This document shows positions 32,441 through 42,510 of a DNA stretch of 64,000 nucleotides, piece after piece. The stretch spans positions 1,395,056 to 1,459,055 of the forward strand of contig CAJNDS010001224.1 of the NCBI GenBank assembly GCA_905221605.1. Direction: 5' to 3'. Every line of letters starts with the position of its first letter. Position 1 is the first letter of the stretch. The stretch comes from Symbiodinium natans (Eukaryota; Sar; Dinophyceae; Suessiales; Symbiodiniaceae). The notes beneath the pieces were generated by a model. That model saw only the letters and a list, made by a program, of their open reading frames with translations, was not told where the DNA came from and did no database searches. Both the position numbers and the translations under genes were made by a program.

Positions 32441-32799
32441 GACCGTGGGAGGCTACATTCCGGGCCTTGAGGGCTACGGCGACCCCAAGTCGGGCTTCTT
32501 CGCAGCTTCGTCTCAAATTTCGAGGGGGGTTGTGAGGCTCCAGGGACAGTACCCCCAAACCCGAGCCCTAAACCCAAAACCCTAAGCCCTAAGCCCTACG
32601 ACTACTGAGCCCATGAACCTTGCCTGCCTTGTGCGAGAGTAAGCGCCGAAAGTCGAAACCCTGAACCCTAAGCCCCCAAACCCAAACGGGCGCAGGGGCA
32701 TGTCTCGTTCACTTGAAGGTGTGAGCCGCCACTTGGCGAGAGAGGCAGGAGACCGGAGGCAAAAGGGATCGTCACCCTCCCGGCATGTCCCAAACTGGG
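32441..32799 (+). CDS. Three plus-strand exons, unknown gene
   Basis: 32441 to about 32555 (acceptor GACGCAG) reads VGGYIPGLEGYGDPKSGFFA and SSQISRGVVRLQGQYPQ. 32612-32640 reads PMNLACLVR before a GTAAGC donor. 32696-32799 (acceptor GGCGCAG) reads LEGVSRHLAREAGDRRQKGS and ends TGGG before GTTTAGGG. The first exon is Gly/Tyr-rich, as in secreted or cell-surface proteins. Phases were not fully linked. Confidence 0.45.
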
Positions 32800-33061
32800 G
32801 TTTAGGGAAGTTGAGGGTTTAGGGTTTAGGGTTTAGGGTTTAGGGTTTAGGGTTTAGGGTCGAAACACGAATAGGGAGAAACAAAAAAGGGCGTAGGTCC
32901 CCACAAGCCCCTTCAAACTATGGGGTCCTGAAAGGATGGGGGTTCAGGAGGGTATGTAACTCAAGGTTCCCGAATACTGCTCACTACTCCCTCAGCTTCC
33001 TTAGGTACCTAACCCCCCCATGAACCCTCCCTGAAGAACTCTATTTCAAAGATAGCATTTT

Positions 33062-33391
33062 CATGAGGCTTTCGGGAAACATAGTTTGGGCTGCGCACGT
33101 GATATACTTGCGCATACTCGGAAGATGCCTGAGAGCTGTGCAGTTGCATGAAGCCTACAGTCGAATAGAACTTGCCTGGGCTGTTCTGGGAGGGAGGAGA
33201 CAGGGAGAGAGAGGAAGAGAGAATTGAGGGCACCAGGTCTTTCGGGCCCTTCCTGCGAATTCGGAAGGATGGTTGTCGTAGTGCCGCACCCATGCCAAGG
33301 TGGGAAACCCACACCTCTGGTCCAATGTTGGTGGTGTTCTAGCCGTGGTCGCCGCTCGCATGCGAAGCTTCAGAAGTGTCCTGCAGAGGTG
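33062..33391 (+). CDS. Two exons, the second hydrophobic
   Basis: 33062-33226 reads MRLSGNIVWAAHVIYLRILG, RCLRAVQLHEAYSRIELAWA and a basic end before TGA. 33281-33391 follows a GTCGTAG acceptor, reads AKVGNPHLWSNVGGVLAVVA then ARMRSFRSVLQR, and ends at GTGTGTAG. Minus-strand frames here are shadows in register. Function unknown; at least one membrane segment is likely. Confidence 0.45.
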
Positions 33392-33673
33392 TGTAGGGCT
33401 TTCCATAGGGTTTAGGGTTTAGGGTTTAGGGTTTAGGGTTCTACATGGCAAGAAGACTACTAACACTCTGCAACATCTCACCTCAAGGGGCCCCCCCTAG
33501 TCATCAGTGGGCTCTATCCGGGCCCTACATGTATTGCAACTTCGGTTGAAAGCCCCTGTAACTTGTAGAGACCAAGAGCTATACCCTAAACCCTAAACCC
33601 TAAACCCTAAACCGTCAACCCTAAACCCTAAACCCTAAACCTATGTTTGCGGATTTGGGTTTTTGCGTATCAG

Positions 33674-33731
33674 GGGCTGGTGGGGAGGGATTCCTGCTCG
33701 GCCTGATGAGGGCCTCTTTGGAAGAAAGAAT
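33674..33731 (+). CDS. Exon ending at a telomere-repeat donor
   Basis: Acceptor GCGTATCAG; the frame reads GGEGFLLGLMRASLEER; the donor is GTTTAGGG of the following array. Short, but the signals are good. Confidence 0.45.
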
Positions 33732-34229
33732 GTTTAGGGTTTAGGGTTTAGGGCTTAGGGTTTAGGGTTTAGGGTCTAGGGTGGTCGGCACTCCTCTGAA
33801 AGAAAAATTAAGTTTGTCGTGGGCTCAAAGGGGGCTTGATTCTGTTCTTTGAGAAGCCTTTGGAATCAAACAAAGGTGTGTATCACATGCCATTTCATGG
33901 GGTCTTGGTCGAGCATACTAAGAGGGGGCACAAAATTCATTAGGGTGTTTAAGGTTTAGGCCTAGGGTCTGAGGTCTAGGGTCCAGGTCTTGGGTTTCGA
34001 GGGTTCAGGGTTTGGGGCTAGGGTTTAGAGCTTGGGGCTTAAGGCCTGCAATCCTATGCCCTGTAGCCGCTGAAGGGCTGGTTTAGGGTTTTAGGGTTTT
34101 AGGGTTTAGGGTTTAGGGTTCAGCATCTCAAGTTCGAGCATTTACTAGGCCAGCAGTGTGTGTAGGCAACGGAAGAAAACCCACCCGCCCAAAGAATCCC
34201 ATAACATTACGAAAATGAAAAAGCTTATT

Positions 34230-35050
34230 AATTTCTTATTCGTGCTAAACCATGGAAGGTTAGAGAGGTCAGAATTTCAGGGGTCGGAGGGGGGTCGAAA
34301 TGGATCAAATTCTCCAATTCGACAATGGGGGGTCAAAGGGGTCGGAAGAGCCAAAATGGGTCAAATTCTCCAATTCGTGCTGAACAATGGGGGGTCAAAG
34401 GGGCCGGTTCGTGCTGAACAATGGGGGGTCAAAGGGGTCGGAGGGGCCAAAATGGGTCAAATTCTCCAATTCGTGCTGAACAATGGGGGGTCAAAGGGGT
34501 GGGAGGGGCCAAAATGGGTCGGCTGGAGGGCCAGCATTGAGGGAGTCAGAGAAATCAATCTCTGACGCTTTGTAAACTCTTCCTGGGAACCGAGCCATTT
34601 TTCCCGAATCCTGGGGTACCCCCGACGAAGCCTCCCTGAAAGGGGTCGGAGGGGTCGAAATGGGTCAAATTCTCCAATTCGTGCTGAACAATGGGGGGTC
34701 AACGGGATCGGAAGAGCCAAAATGGGTCAAATTCTCCAATTCGTGCTGAACAATGGGGGGTCAAAGGGCAATGGGGGGTCAAAGGGGTCGGAGGGGCCAA
34801 AATGGGTCAAATTCTCGGGGCCAAGGGGTCGGAGGGGCCAAAATGGGTCAAATTCTCCAATTCGTGCTGAACCATGGGGGGCCAAAGGGGTCGGAGGGGC
34901 CAAAATGAGTCAAATTCTCCAATTCGTGCTGAACCATGGGGGGCCAAAGGGGTCGGAGGGGCCAAAATGGGTCAAATTCTCCAATTCGTGCTGAACAAAG
35001 GGGTGGTAAAAAACATAAAAACAGACCAAATTCTACAATTGGTGTTTAAC
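34230..35050. repeat. ~62-bp satellite array
   Basis: Units contain AATGGGTCAAATTCTCCAAT, TCGTGCTGAACAATGGGGGG and GGTCGGAGGGGCC. There are about eleven units with deletions. An unrelated 90-bp stretch (34520-34630) interrupts it. Reading frames through it repeat the unit and are not genes. Confidence 0.9.
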
Positions 35051-35172
35051 ATTTAGGATTATATGGTAGAGAGGGTTTAGGGGTTGCGGTTTAGGGTTTA
35101 GGGTTTAGGGTTTAGGGTTTAGGGTTTAGGGTTTAGGGTTTAGGGTTTAGGGTTTAGGGTTTAGGGCTCAAG

Positions 35173-35223
35173 AAGCAAAAGATCCAAGCAAGAGCAGCAA
35201 GCAGCCAGGCCGCCTTTGAATGA
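35173..35223 (+). CDS. Candidate terminal exon
   Basis: After CTCAAG the frame reads KQKIQARAASSQAAFE and ends in TGA. It follows a long pure TTTAGGG array (35085-35166). Confidence 0.4.
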   Translation, partial: KQKIQARAASSQAAFE

Positions 35224-35887
35224 GGCTGATGCTGTAAAGCCCTACATGAGTTGGGGGGTTTCCCTGTAACCCGAAACACGAAACCCGAAACCCTAAACCC
35301 TAAGCCCTAAACCCTGAATCATACTATAGGGCTTTAGGGTTTAAGGGTTTAGGGCCTTTGGACGAAAGGAATTGGAGAGGAGACCCAGAAGTTAGAGAGC
35401 CGCGCCTTCTGCTGAACCCTGTAAACCCAAATCCCAGATCTGCCGAGGCGACTGGAAAGTAGGGTTAACAAGAGTATTCCCTGAGAGCCACCCCCTATAT
35501 AAATCATATTAGAATCATAATGATGATAGCCCAAAACCCAAGCTACTGTTTGCTTAAGGGCCCCCCCCCCCCTCCTCCCCCAAACAAAAAAAACAAACAC
35601 CAAGGTTTTCCCTAAGGGTAATACAGGGATTATTGTCTTTTGTCTTTTTGGGGTTCTTAAGCCAAATTGTAGTTAAGGTTTGAGGGTTTCAAGTAGTCCG
35701 GATGCGACAAAAAGGGTGTGCAAGTCATGCCAATCCTGACCTGAATTGAAGGTTCGACCCTCAACCCCAATCCCTAGGTTCAGGGTTTAGGGTTTAGGGT
35801 TTAGGGTGAGGGGCAGTCCGTGCTCAAAAAAGGGTTTAGGGTTTAGGGTTTTGGGTTTAGGGTTTAGGGTTTAGGGTCTTGAGAGAG

Positions 35888-35968
35888 GTTGCTTCGCAAG
35901 TGCCGGCTTCTAACAGCCGTCGACATGAAATTTTCACGAGAGGGTAGCCGCATGTTTGCGCGTTTCGG
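35888..35968 (+). CDS. Exon upstream of the 36.0-kb SLC44-like exon
   Basis: After GAGAG the frame reads LLRKCRLLTAVDMKFSREGS and RMFARF, and can end at GTCCAG in phase 2. That joins in phase with the exon at 36005. The minus-strand frame spanning 35864-36154 is a shadow of this region. Confidence 0.5.
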
Positions 35969-36004
35969 GTCCAGAGGTGTGCTTGGCTGAGGCCGAAACC
36001 CTAG

Positions 36005-36173
36005 ACTGGATAGTCCGGGCGTGGTATTCTCCACCCTCGTACCCAGCAAGAGCCCAATACGAGCTGCAAGAAACCTTGTCCAGGTTGCCTTTCCATACAT
36101 GATGGTCTTCGATGCTGCTTCCGACACCATTCTGTATTGCGCCATGAGCGACAAGGCCGTTGCAAGCCCCTAA
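36005..36173 (+). CDS. C-terminal SLC44/CTL-like exon
   Basis: After a CCCTAG acceptor the frame reads VVFSTLVPSKSPIRAARNLV then FPYMMVFDAASDTILYC and AMSDKAVASP before TAA. The FPYMMVFDAASDTILYC segment matches the family motif near the C-terminus (FlsVyemavDTIflCf-D). The TAA is the first TAA of the following CCCTAAA repeat, so either the array supplies the stop or the exon ends just before it. It is either the end of the gene at 23070-27342 (a very long gene) or a second copy. Confidence 0.55.
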
Positions 36174-36222
36174 ACCCTAGCCCTAAACCCTAAAACCGCA
36201 CCCCCGTACGCGATTGTGATGT

Positions 36223-36300
36223 CCGCAGCATGAGACCACGGTCCAGCGCAGCTTCTTACTGTAGCGAAGGAACACCGAAGGCTGCTATTGTCGGCCTAAA
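36223..36300 (+). CDS. Candidate exon
   Basis: After TGTCCGCAG the frame reads MRPRSSAASYCSEGTPKAAI. It could begin a new gene (ATG 36224) or be internal. Support is weak beyond the acceptor. Confidence 0.3.
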
Positions 36301-37604
36301 CCCTATGCCTAGACCTTAATAATTGCACTTACAGGGTCTCTATCCCTTGGGAATTATTTTATTTCTTAAGGTTCTAAGGGGAGCATAGGGGTGTTAGTTT
36401 GTGGTACATGTGAACATCGCTTTGGCAGTGTGTGCATCCTCCTGCTTGCAACCAGGTGCGACACTCGCAACTTCGGCAGCAAAGGTCGTACTGTTTCCTG
36501 AGCGGAAGGGGAGTGAGTCGAGGTACAACCATAGGACAAGACATATATGTCAACCCCAGTTATCCACACTTTTTGTTGCTTGTTATTGTTCTGTTGCTTG
36601 CTAGTATTGCATGTTTTTTTTCGCGTGGTTCTGTTACAGGCGTGTGCATCCTACTATCCGTATGTTGTATTTATCTAGTTAACTTTGTGCTGATATCAAG
36701 CAAATCAGTTAAGCGATTGAACTACGTGTTTTTTCATATCAGGAACTAGCACAGAGAGAGAGAGAGAGAAGTTTTTGTTTTAAATACTATTTGTCAGCTA
36801 ACCTGAAGGTGTAAACTCTTGAGCTGGGGGAGAACCGAGTGTTTGTGAGAGTCCGACTCAATGAACGCTGCCACGACTTGACCCGCTTCTTTGTTTAAGG
36901 GTTTAGGGTTTAGGGTTTAGGGCCATGTGTAAGTTAAGCGCTGCGAATGTTGCGATTCCACTACGTATTTGTCTGATCAGGGCCATGTTGCAAGACAACG
37001 CTAGAAACGTTTGTCAAGATGTGATTTGGTGAGGTCGTGGAAAACCTAGAGCTAGTTTGGCTGAAACCTGACGTTGTTTTTTTAGTGACAAGTTGAAATA
37101 GGCGGCTGTCCGAAAACGATTGATCCTAGCCCGACTTCTATTGCTGTACATATGCTTTGAAACACTGTGGTCTTAATAAAACCTTTATGTAAATATATAT
37201 ATATACACATACATACATATATATATATATATTTATATTTATATTTATATTTACATGTGTATATATATATATGTAGAGTATATATATATATATATATACG
37301 CATGGGTTTACTCATATTGCGTGTTTCGGGTCGGACCCGACACCCTAAACCCTAACTAAACCAATGCCAAATTCCCAGGCGAATTTTAGCATTGCCTCAC
37401 ACCACGTGGTAAGCCATTTTTGGAAAGAGCTGTAGCGAAGGCGCAAGCATCCCCCCAACACACAACGGGATGCGCGCCGCTGTGGTGCGGGGGAGGGTTG
37501 CGGTTTTTTCGGGTTTAGGGTTAGGGTTCAGGGTTAGGATGTAGAGGACCCTTCCTAAAAGGTTCAGGGTTTAGGGTTTAGAGTATCTTACAACCTGCAA
37601 AAAG

Positions 37605-37933
37605 AAGCCGAGGAGCAGGCCAAACGACTCCGGCTGGTCTGACTGGTCAGGAGCTGCACAGCCCACAAACCCGAAACCCTAAACCCTAAGCCCTTCAATG
37701 TGCCCAAAGTAGCCTCATGAAGATCTCCTCTCCGGGCCCCTTTGTGAAGGTACTTGAGGGGGGCGGGGGTGGGTGCAGACCCCCGAGGCTCAATGTTCAG
37801 GCACACGGGCTTAGGGTTTAAGGTAGATGCTGCACTTTTGGGAGTGATGTTTCCCAAGCCCTACACCTTAGCAATCATCGGGGGAGGGTCTTCAGAAAGA
37901 GACTCCCTCCCTAGGCCAATACACCTTTTACAA
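37605..37933 (+). CDS. Small exons, coiled-coil-like start
   Basis: 37605-37636 reads AEEQAKRLRL, charged and helical, before GTCTGA. 37704-37748 reads SLMKISSPGPFVK before GTACTTG. 37822-37933 reads VDAALLGVMFPKPYTLAIIG and GGSSERDSLPRPIHLLQ. A GC-donor micro-exon may lie at 37780-37799. The protein is unidentified. Confidence 0.4.
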
Positions 37934-38331
37934 ACCCTAAACCCTAAACTTGGAGGTTCATGGGTATTTTTTCGTAGGGTTACAAGTGCCCCAGTAGGGT
38001 TATTAAAATCGTTGCCATACTTATATCCCTACTTGTAACTACGCAAATGGACCTCCAAGTAATCCCTCGATCAAAAGAGACGCCCCGAATGTCCTAAACC
38101 CTAAACCCTAAACCCAACCCTAAACCCTGGGTGTGGGGCTCTGCTGGACCCGAATTTCTCTGGAGCCCATCTCATTTTTCTTTCACCCTCCCCGAAACCT
38201 CAGAAGCTCTGAACGCCTGAACTCCTGAACTCCTGAACTCCTAAACTCCCAAACTCCTAAACCCCCTAAACCCCCTAAACCCCCTAAACCCCCCTAAACC
38301 CCCTAAACCCCCTAAACCCCCAAACTCCCAG

Positions 38332-38868
38332 ACATGGTGGATCGGGTGTCCGGTGCCCTTCGGCAGGCGAGCCTTGGCGGCAGCTGGGCGTTTTTCCTGT
38401 TTTTTCCAACCTGGCTTTAGGGTTCAGGGACGCGGAAATGGGGTTTAGGGTTTCGGGGTTAGGGTTTAGGGCTAGGGTTTAGGGTTTACGGGTTTAGAGT
38501 AGGTTTAAGTAGGGTTTAAAGTACCCTAAATAGGGGGTGTAGGTCCAGCTACTATAAAAGTAGCCCCCTACTTATGACTGCCCCTGAACCTGCCAGGATT
38601 TAGGGTTCAGGGTTCGGGTCACGGGAATCTGTCTTAGATCATGATGGATCCGTCGTCACCCTAAACCCTAAACCCTAAACCCTAACCCCTAACCCCAGTT
38701 GCCTCATTATGGATATCCGGTCGTTCTTGTGACCCAAGATGCTCTTCCGCGAGAGCGGTCTCATTGGAGACCCTAAGCCCTAAACCATAACCGCTAGCGA
38801 GCTGCCACGGAAGTAGAAGCCGTCAGTTGCAGTTTGTTAACTTGAGGCTGCCTCCCACGATGGAGACA
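38332..38868 (+). CDS. Three candidate exons, unknown gene
   Basis: 38332 to about 38414 (acceptor CTCCCAG) reads MVDRVSGALRQASLGGSWAF then FLFFPTW, with a GC donor in a GCTTTAGGG unit. 38699-38776 reads LPHYGYPVVLVTQDALPRER. 38833-38868 (acceptor GTTGCAG) reads FVNLRLPPTMET before a GC donor that abuts a family-5 fold-back element. Linkage is not proved. Confidence 0.45.
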
Positions 38869-39445
38869 GCCCAATGCCCCTGAGCTAAGGAATAGACCTT
38901 AAACCATAAACGGGGTCCTCAGTATGATTTATGGTACATTCCTTTTTTTTTAAGGGGTTTCAAGGCCAAGCCCCAGGCCCATACTTTCGCAGCTAGTCAC
39001 TACCGGTAGCCGACCTTGTCGACATCGGTATCGGAATGCGGTCATGCCCGCAACCCCCGTGAAGCAGACTCCACGCCACGAAAGCCCATGGGTTTAGGGT
39101 TTAGGGTTTAGGGACCTGCGATTTGATTCCCACCCCGAGCCCTCCAACCAGATGAACCCTACTTGGAGGTTTCACGGGTAGCTATCTGCAGGCTTAGAAG
39201 TATGGTCGCTCTGCTTAGAACCCCCATTTAGGGTACCTTTAGCCCTACTTGTTTCTACCCATGTACCTCCAAAAGTAAGAACCCTAAACCCTAAGCCCTA
39301 AACCCTAAACCCTGCCGTGGCTAGACGGGTGGCAAAAAACCCTAAACCCTAAACCCTAAACCCCCCCTAAACCCTAAACCCTAAACCCTAAACCCTAAAC
39401 CCTAAACCCTACTGATAAGCCCCAATCCCTCGCCTTTGTCCTCAG

Positions 39446-39828
39446 ACTCTGGTCCAGTGACGACGAGAGCTCTGGAGACTCGCAAAGCTCGCGTTCCCGG
39501 CGTTCCCGCAGGTGCGTGCGGGGCTAGGGCTTTTGGGGTTTTAGGGTTTTGGGGTTTAGGGTTACGGTTTAGGGTTTAGGGTTTAGAGAGTTTAGGGTGC
39601 AGGGTTTAGGGTTGAGGAATGTTCTTAAATTTGGATTTGAAATTCTCGTCCTAGTATGAATTCAGAGAACGGGCTGGGCAGACAGGGCAGCAGTCGAGTC
39701 CCCTGTGAAAACAAAGTATGAATTCAGAGCATATTCCGAAGTCATGGACGATTGGGTCTGTGGGAGCTTAGCGCTTATCCGAAGTCCCTGTGCTGCGCTT
39801 GAAATAGTGTTTCGGAGCAGGACAGAAG
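39446..39828 (+). CDS. RS-rich exon and long exon split by a 63-nt intron
   Basis: 39446-39511 has a textbook acceptor (CTTTGTCCTCAG) and GTGCGT donor and reads SSDDESSGDSQSSRSRRSR, an acidic then RS-type segment. 39617-39653 and 39717-39828 read NVLKFGFEILVL, YEFRAYSEVMDDWVCGSLAL and ALEIVFRSRTE. The two exons join in phase 0 across intron 39654-39716, and the first joins 39511 in phase 2/1. RS-rich segments occur in splicing and nuclear proteins, but no RNA-binding domain is visible. Confidence 0.55.
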
Positions 39829-40016
39829 GTTGCAGACCACACTCTAATGACCTAAGCCCGAAACCCTAAACCCTAAACCCTAAACCCTAAACCCCACTCC
39901 TCCACCTCTTCCTCTGGGTAGACGGTTCTCCCCGCTAACCCAAGGTCAAACGGCCAACGAAGGCCGGGAGGGTGGCCCCCAAGGGCAGATTTCTTACCCC
40001 TGAATCAAGGAATCTG

Positions 40017-40174
40017 CTTGAAGGTTCATTTGGGTCGTCATAAGTAGGGTAAAAAGTATGGTAATCCTTACTCATAGCCCTATTTTGGAGTACATCCTAA
40101 ACCCTAAACCCTAAACCCTAAACCCTAAACCCTAAACCCTAAACCCTACTTAGAACTACCCACGAAGCGCCAAG
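40017..40174. mobile_element. Family-2 element interrupted by a (CCCTAAA)8 array
   Basis: The left arm (CTTGAAGGTTCATTTGGG...GTAAGTAGGGTAAAAAGTAT) and right arm (ACTTAGAACTACCCACGAAG...CAAG then TA) are intact copies of the family. The array at 40089-40148 lies where other copies have GGGTACTTAGAACCCTACTT, a sequence that contains CCCTA. Confidence 0.75.
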
Positions 40175-41017
40175 TAGCTCAACTCTGGCTTGGCCTGACA
40201 GCCTCTGGGATCTACCAGCCCCTCAAGACCTTCTTAGGGTTTGGGGTTTGGGGTTTGGGTTTAGGGTTTAGGGTTTAGGGTTTAGGGTTTAGGGTTTAGG
40301 GTTTAGGGTTTAGGGTTTATGAACCCGCATTTCAGAACCTTAAGAATAGGAGCCCCGCGCTAAAACAGACTTGGACCCGAAACTTGTCAAGTTCTTCATG
40401 GGGAATTCGGGATTTAGGGTCGTTTTGCCCCTTTGCCACTGCAGCTGCCGAGCAGCAAAAGGTACCTTCTGTCCCCCCTCTGTCTATCTGCCTCGGTCTA
40501 CATACTTCCCAGACACATGCATATTGTCATGAAGGGCTACAGGAGCCGTACCCCTTCATGAAGGATCATACCTTAAATCATACTAACGTTCCCTATACCT
40601 TAGGGACTGGGTAGGTCACCTTCAACTTTGACCTTTTTGGTTATGTAGAATCCTACTATAGAATAATCATGAATAAATAATTAAACAAATAATAAATAAA
40701 TATGTATATATATAAACAGTGTAGCCCTTTTTTTGGCTAGGGTATTCAGCCCCGAGGATACACAGTTCAAGGTAGCCTCGAAGCCCGAGCGTGGGAGGTG
40801 AGAGGTGCGCTGCCGTTTTTTCCACGCGGCGGGGGGGCCACCCTCAAGGGCGCGCAGGCTCCGCCCCCCTTGAAAGCTCAGGGCTTCTTGGGTTGACGTG
40901 GGATTTCTTTGTTCTGCCCTATGTGCCCTAGCCCTAAACCCTAGGGCGTTAAAGTATACTCCTTAATTCAGGGGTATATGGATTTTATTTTGGGTTTTTT
41001 ATGATAGTAAATCTCAG

Positions 41018-41156
41018 CCAGCATTAAGTTTATTGGATGCAGCGTATTTTGCAATTAGTACAGCCTCCACAGTTGGATTTGGAGACATGTATGCAAAAGA
41101 TTCTATTTCACGATTATTTGTTTCATGTACAATTGTTTGGTGTAGCAAGTTTATTG
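41018..41156 (+). CDS. Potassium-channel pore exon
   Basis: After AATCTCAG the frame reads LLDAAYFAISTASTVGFGDM then YAKDSISRLFVSCTIVWCSK. It contains pore helix, selectivity filter (TVGFGD) and the start of the inner helix of K+ channels; F replaces the usual Y in the filter, which is tolerated in the family. The exon ends ATTG before GTTGGGATGTTCC, the left end of a family-3 fold-back element. Third codon positions are mostly A or T, unlike the GC-ending codons of neighbouring exons. Voltage-sensor exons were not found nearby. The frame was masked by a different, longer open frame. Confidence 0.8.
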
Positions 41157-41519
41157 GTTGGGATGTTCCGCCCTAAACTAACAGTCCTCAAAAGGGATTA
41201 TATACTAGGGGGGACTGTTAGTAAAACGGGAACCCAGCGACTCCAATACCCCTCAATTAGGGAATATTCCTTGAAATATACTGTGGTTCCTTATTTACTT
41301 CTTTAAGGGTCCCGAAACCCTAAACTCCTTAATTTAAGGGATATTCGAGTCTCTGGGAACATCCCTAAACCCTAAACTCCTTAATTAAGGGATATTCGAG
41401 TCTCTGGGAACATCCCAAGGTATTTGGGGCTTTTTGGGTGCCTGTGTTGTGCGAGCTTTCGCGAAGTTGGGATGCGCAGGTCGGGGGCGAAGTCCGGCGT
41501 GATTTCCGAGGTTAGTTAG

Positions 41520-41693
41520 GGTTTAGGGTTTAGGGTTTAGGGTTTAGGGTTTAGGGTTTAGGGTTTAGGGTTTAGGGTTTAGGGTTTAGGGTTTAGGGGT
41601 TTACGGTTTACGGTTTACGGTTTACGGTTTACGGTTTACGGTTTAGGGTTTAGGGTTTAGGGTTTAGGGTTTAGGGTTTAGGGTTTAGGGTTC
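41520..41693. repeat. TTTAGGG array with an internal TTTACGG block
   Basis: Ten TTTAGGG units are followed by about seven consecutive TTTACGG units (41598-41645) and then TTTAGGG again. The variant is clustered rather than scattered, which indicates local amplification inside an existing array. Confidence 0.95.
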
Positions 41694-42207
41694 ACTGCCC
41701 AGAAGGCCCAATACTCCTTCAGGGACAGAGCGCAAACCACATGGTCTCTTTTTGTGTACCCGAAATGATCGGGGCCGCCGTAAAAAATGAACCAAAGGGG
41801 ACCATAATTTAGAGAGATCATCATAGGGATCTTTAGTATGTTTTAAGGTGCATTCTTTTTTTGGGCACTGTACCCGAAACAATAGGGGCCGCCGTACGAT
41901 AAGGACCCCAAGCGGGACCATAGTTTAGAGAGATCATCGTATGCTTGAAGGTATATTGCTTAGTTAAGGGGTATATTGGGCCCTAAACCCTGAACCCTAA
42001 ACCCTAAACCCTAAATCCTATTCCTTAGTAAAGGGGTTTTAAGGGCTCGTTGGGTAAACCTCTTGGAGGAGGGGTTTGGCATTTCGGCGTTCTGGGATGA
42101 AAAGAGCAGTAGTGAGGGCTGGCCTTGCTACCCTAGAGCTTACACCGAGCTTACACCTCGCAATAGGGTTTCGGGTTTGGGGTTTGGGGTTAGGGTTTAG
42201 GGTTTAG

Positions 42208-42418
42208 GGTGACATTGGCATGTATGTCCAGCATCGCAGTATGGCAGGTTGTGAACCTGTTCAGGTCTCAATGCTGCGAGAATGCAGTTTACTGCCGCGC
42301 ACCGTTGAAACCTTTTGAGATGACTGGGCTGCGCAAGATTGCGCCACGCATTGTGTCGTTTCATAATAGCTTTGGCATCCAAAGTGCATGCCATCCGACT
42401 ACCAGCGCAGATCCTTAG
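42208..42418 (+). CDS. Terminal exon after a telomere-repeat acceptor
   Basis: The acceptor is the TTTAG of the preceding array. The frame reads VTLACMSSIAVWQVVNLFRS, then AVYCRAPLKPFEMTGLRKIA and FHNSFGIQSACHPTTSADP before TAG 42416-42418. The first 18 residues could be a membrane helix. It may be the 3' end of the channel gene at 41018, but no linking exon was found. The minus-strand frame 42197-42472 is a shadow. Confidence 0.55.
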
Positions 42419-42510
42419 AGAAAAACGCTCCTTGCAGTCGAGGGCGGGCCTCCCCCGCAAATAAAAGTCCACTACCCCTTTAATTGCATGTTTCTTTTTG
42501 TTTCTGAATG

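Noticed and set aside
33009-33406. Minus frames of 83-101 codons
   Set aside because: In-register complements of the better supported plus exons at 33062-33391.
34158-35056. Reading frames of 60-135 codons with GGSKG/GQILQFVLN repeats
   Set aside because: Translations of the 62-bp satellite on both strands.
41037-41306. Plus frame of 89 codons overlapping the channel exon
   Set aside because: Different frame from the TVGFGD pore reading, and it runs on into a fold-back element.
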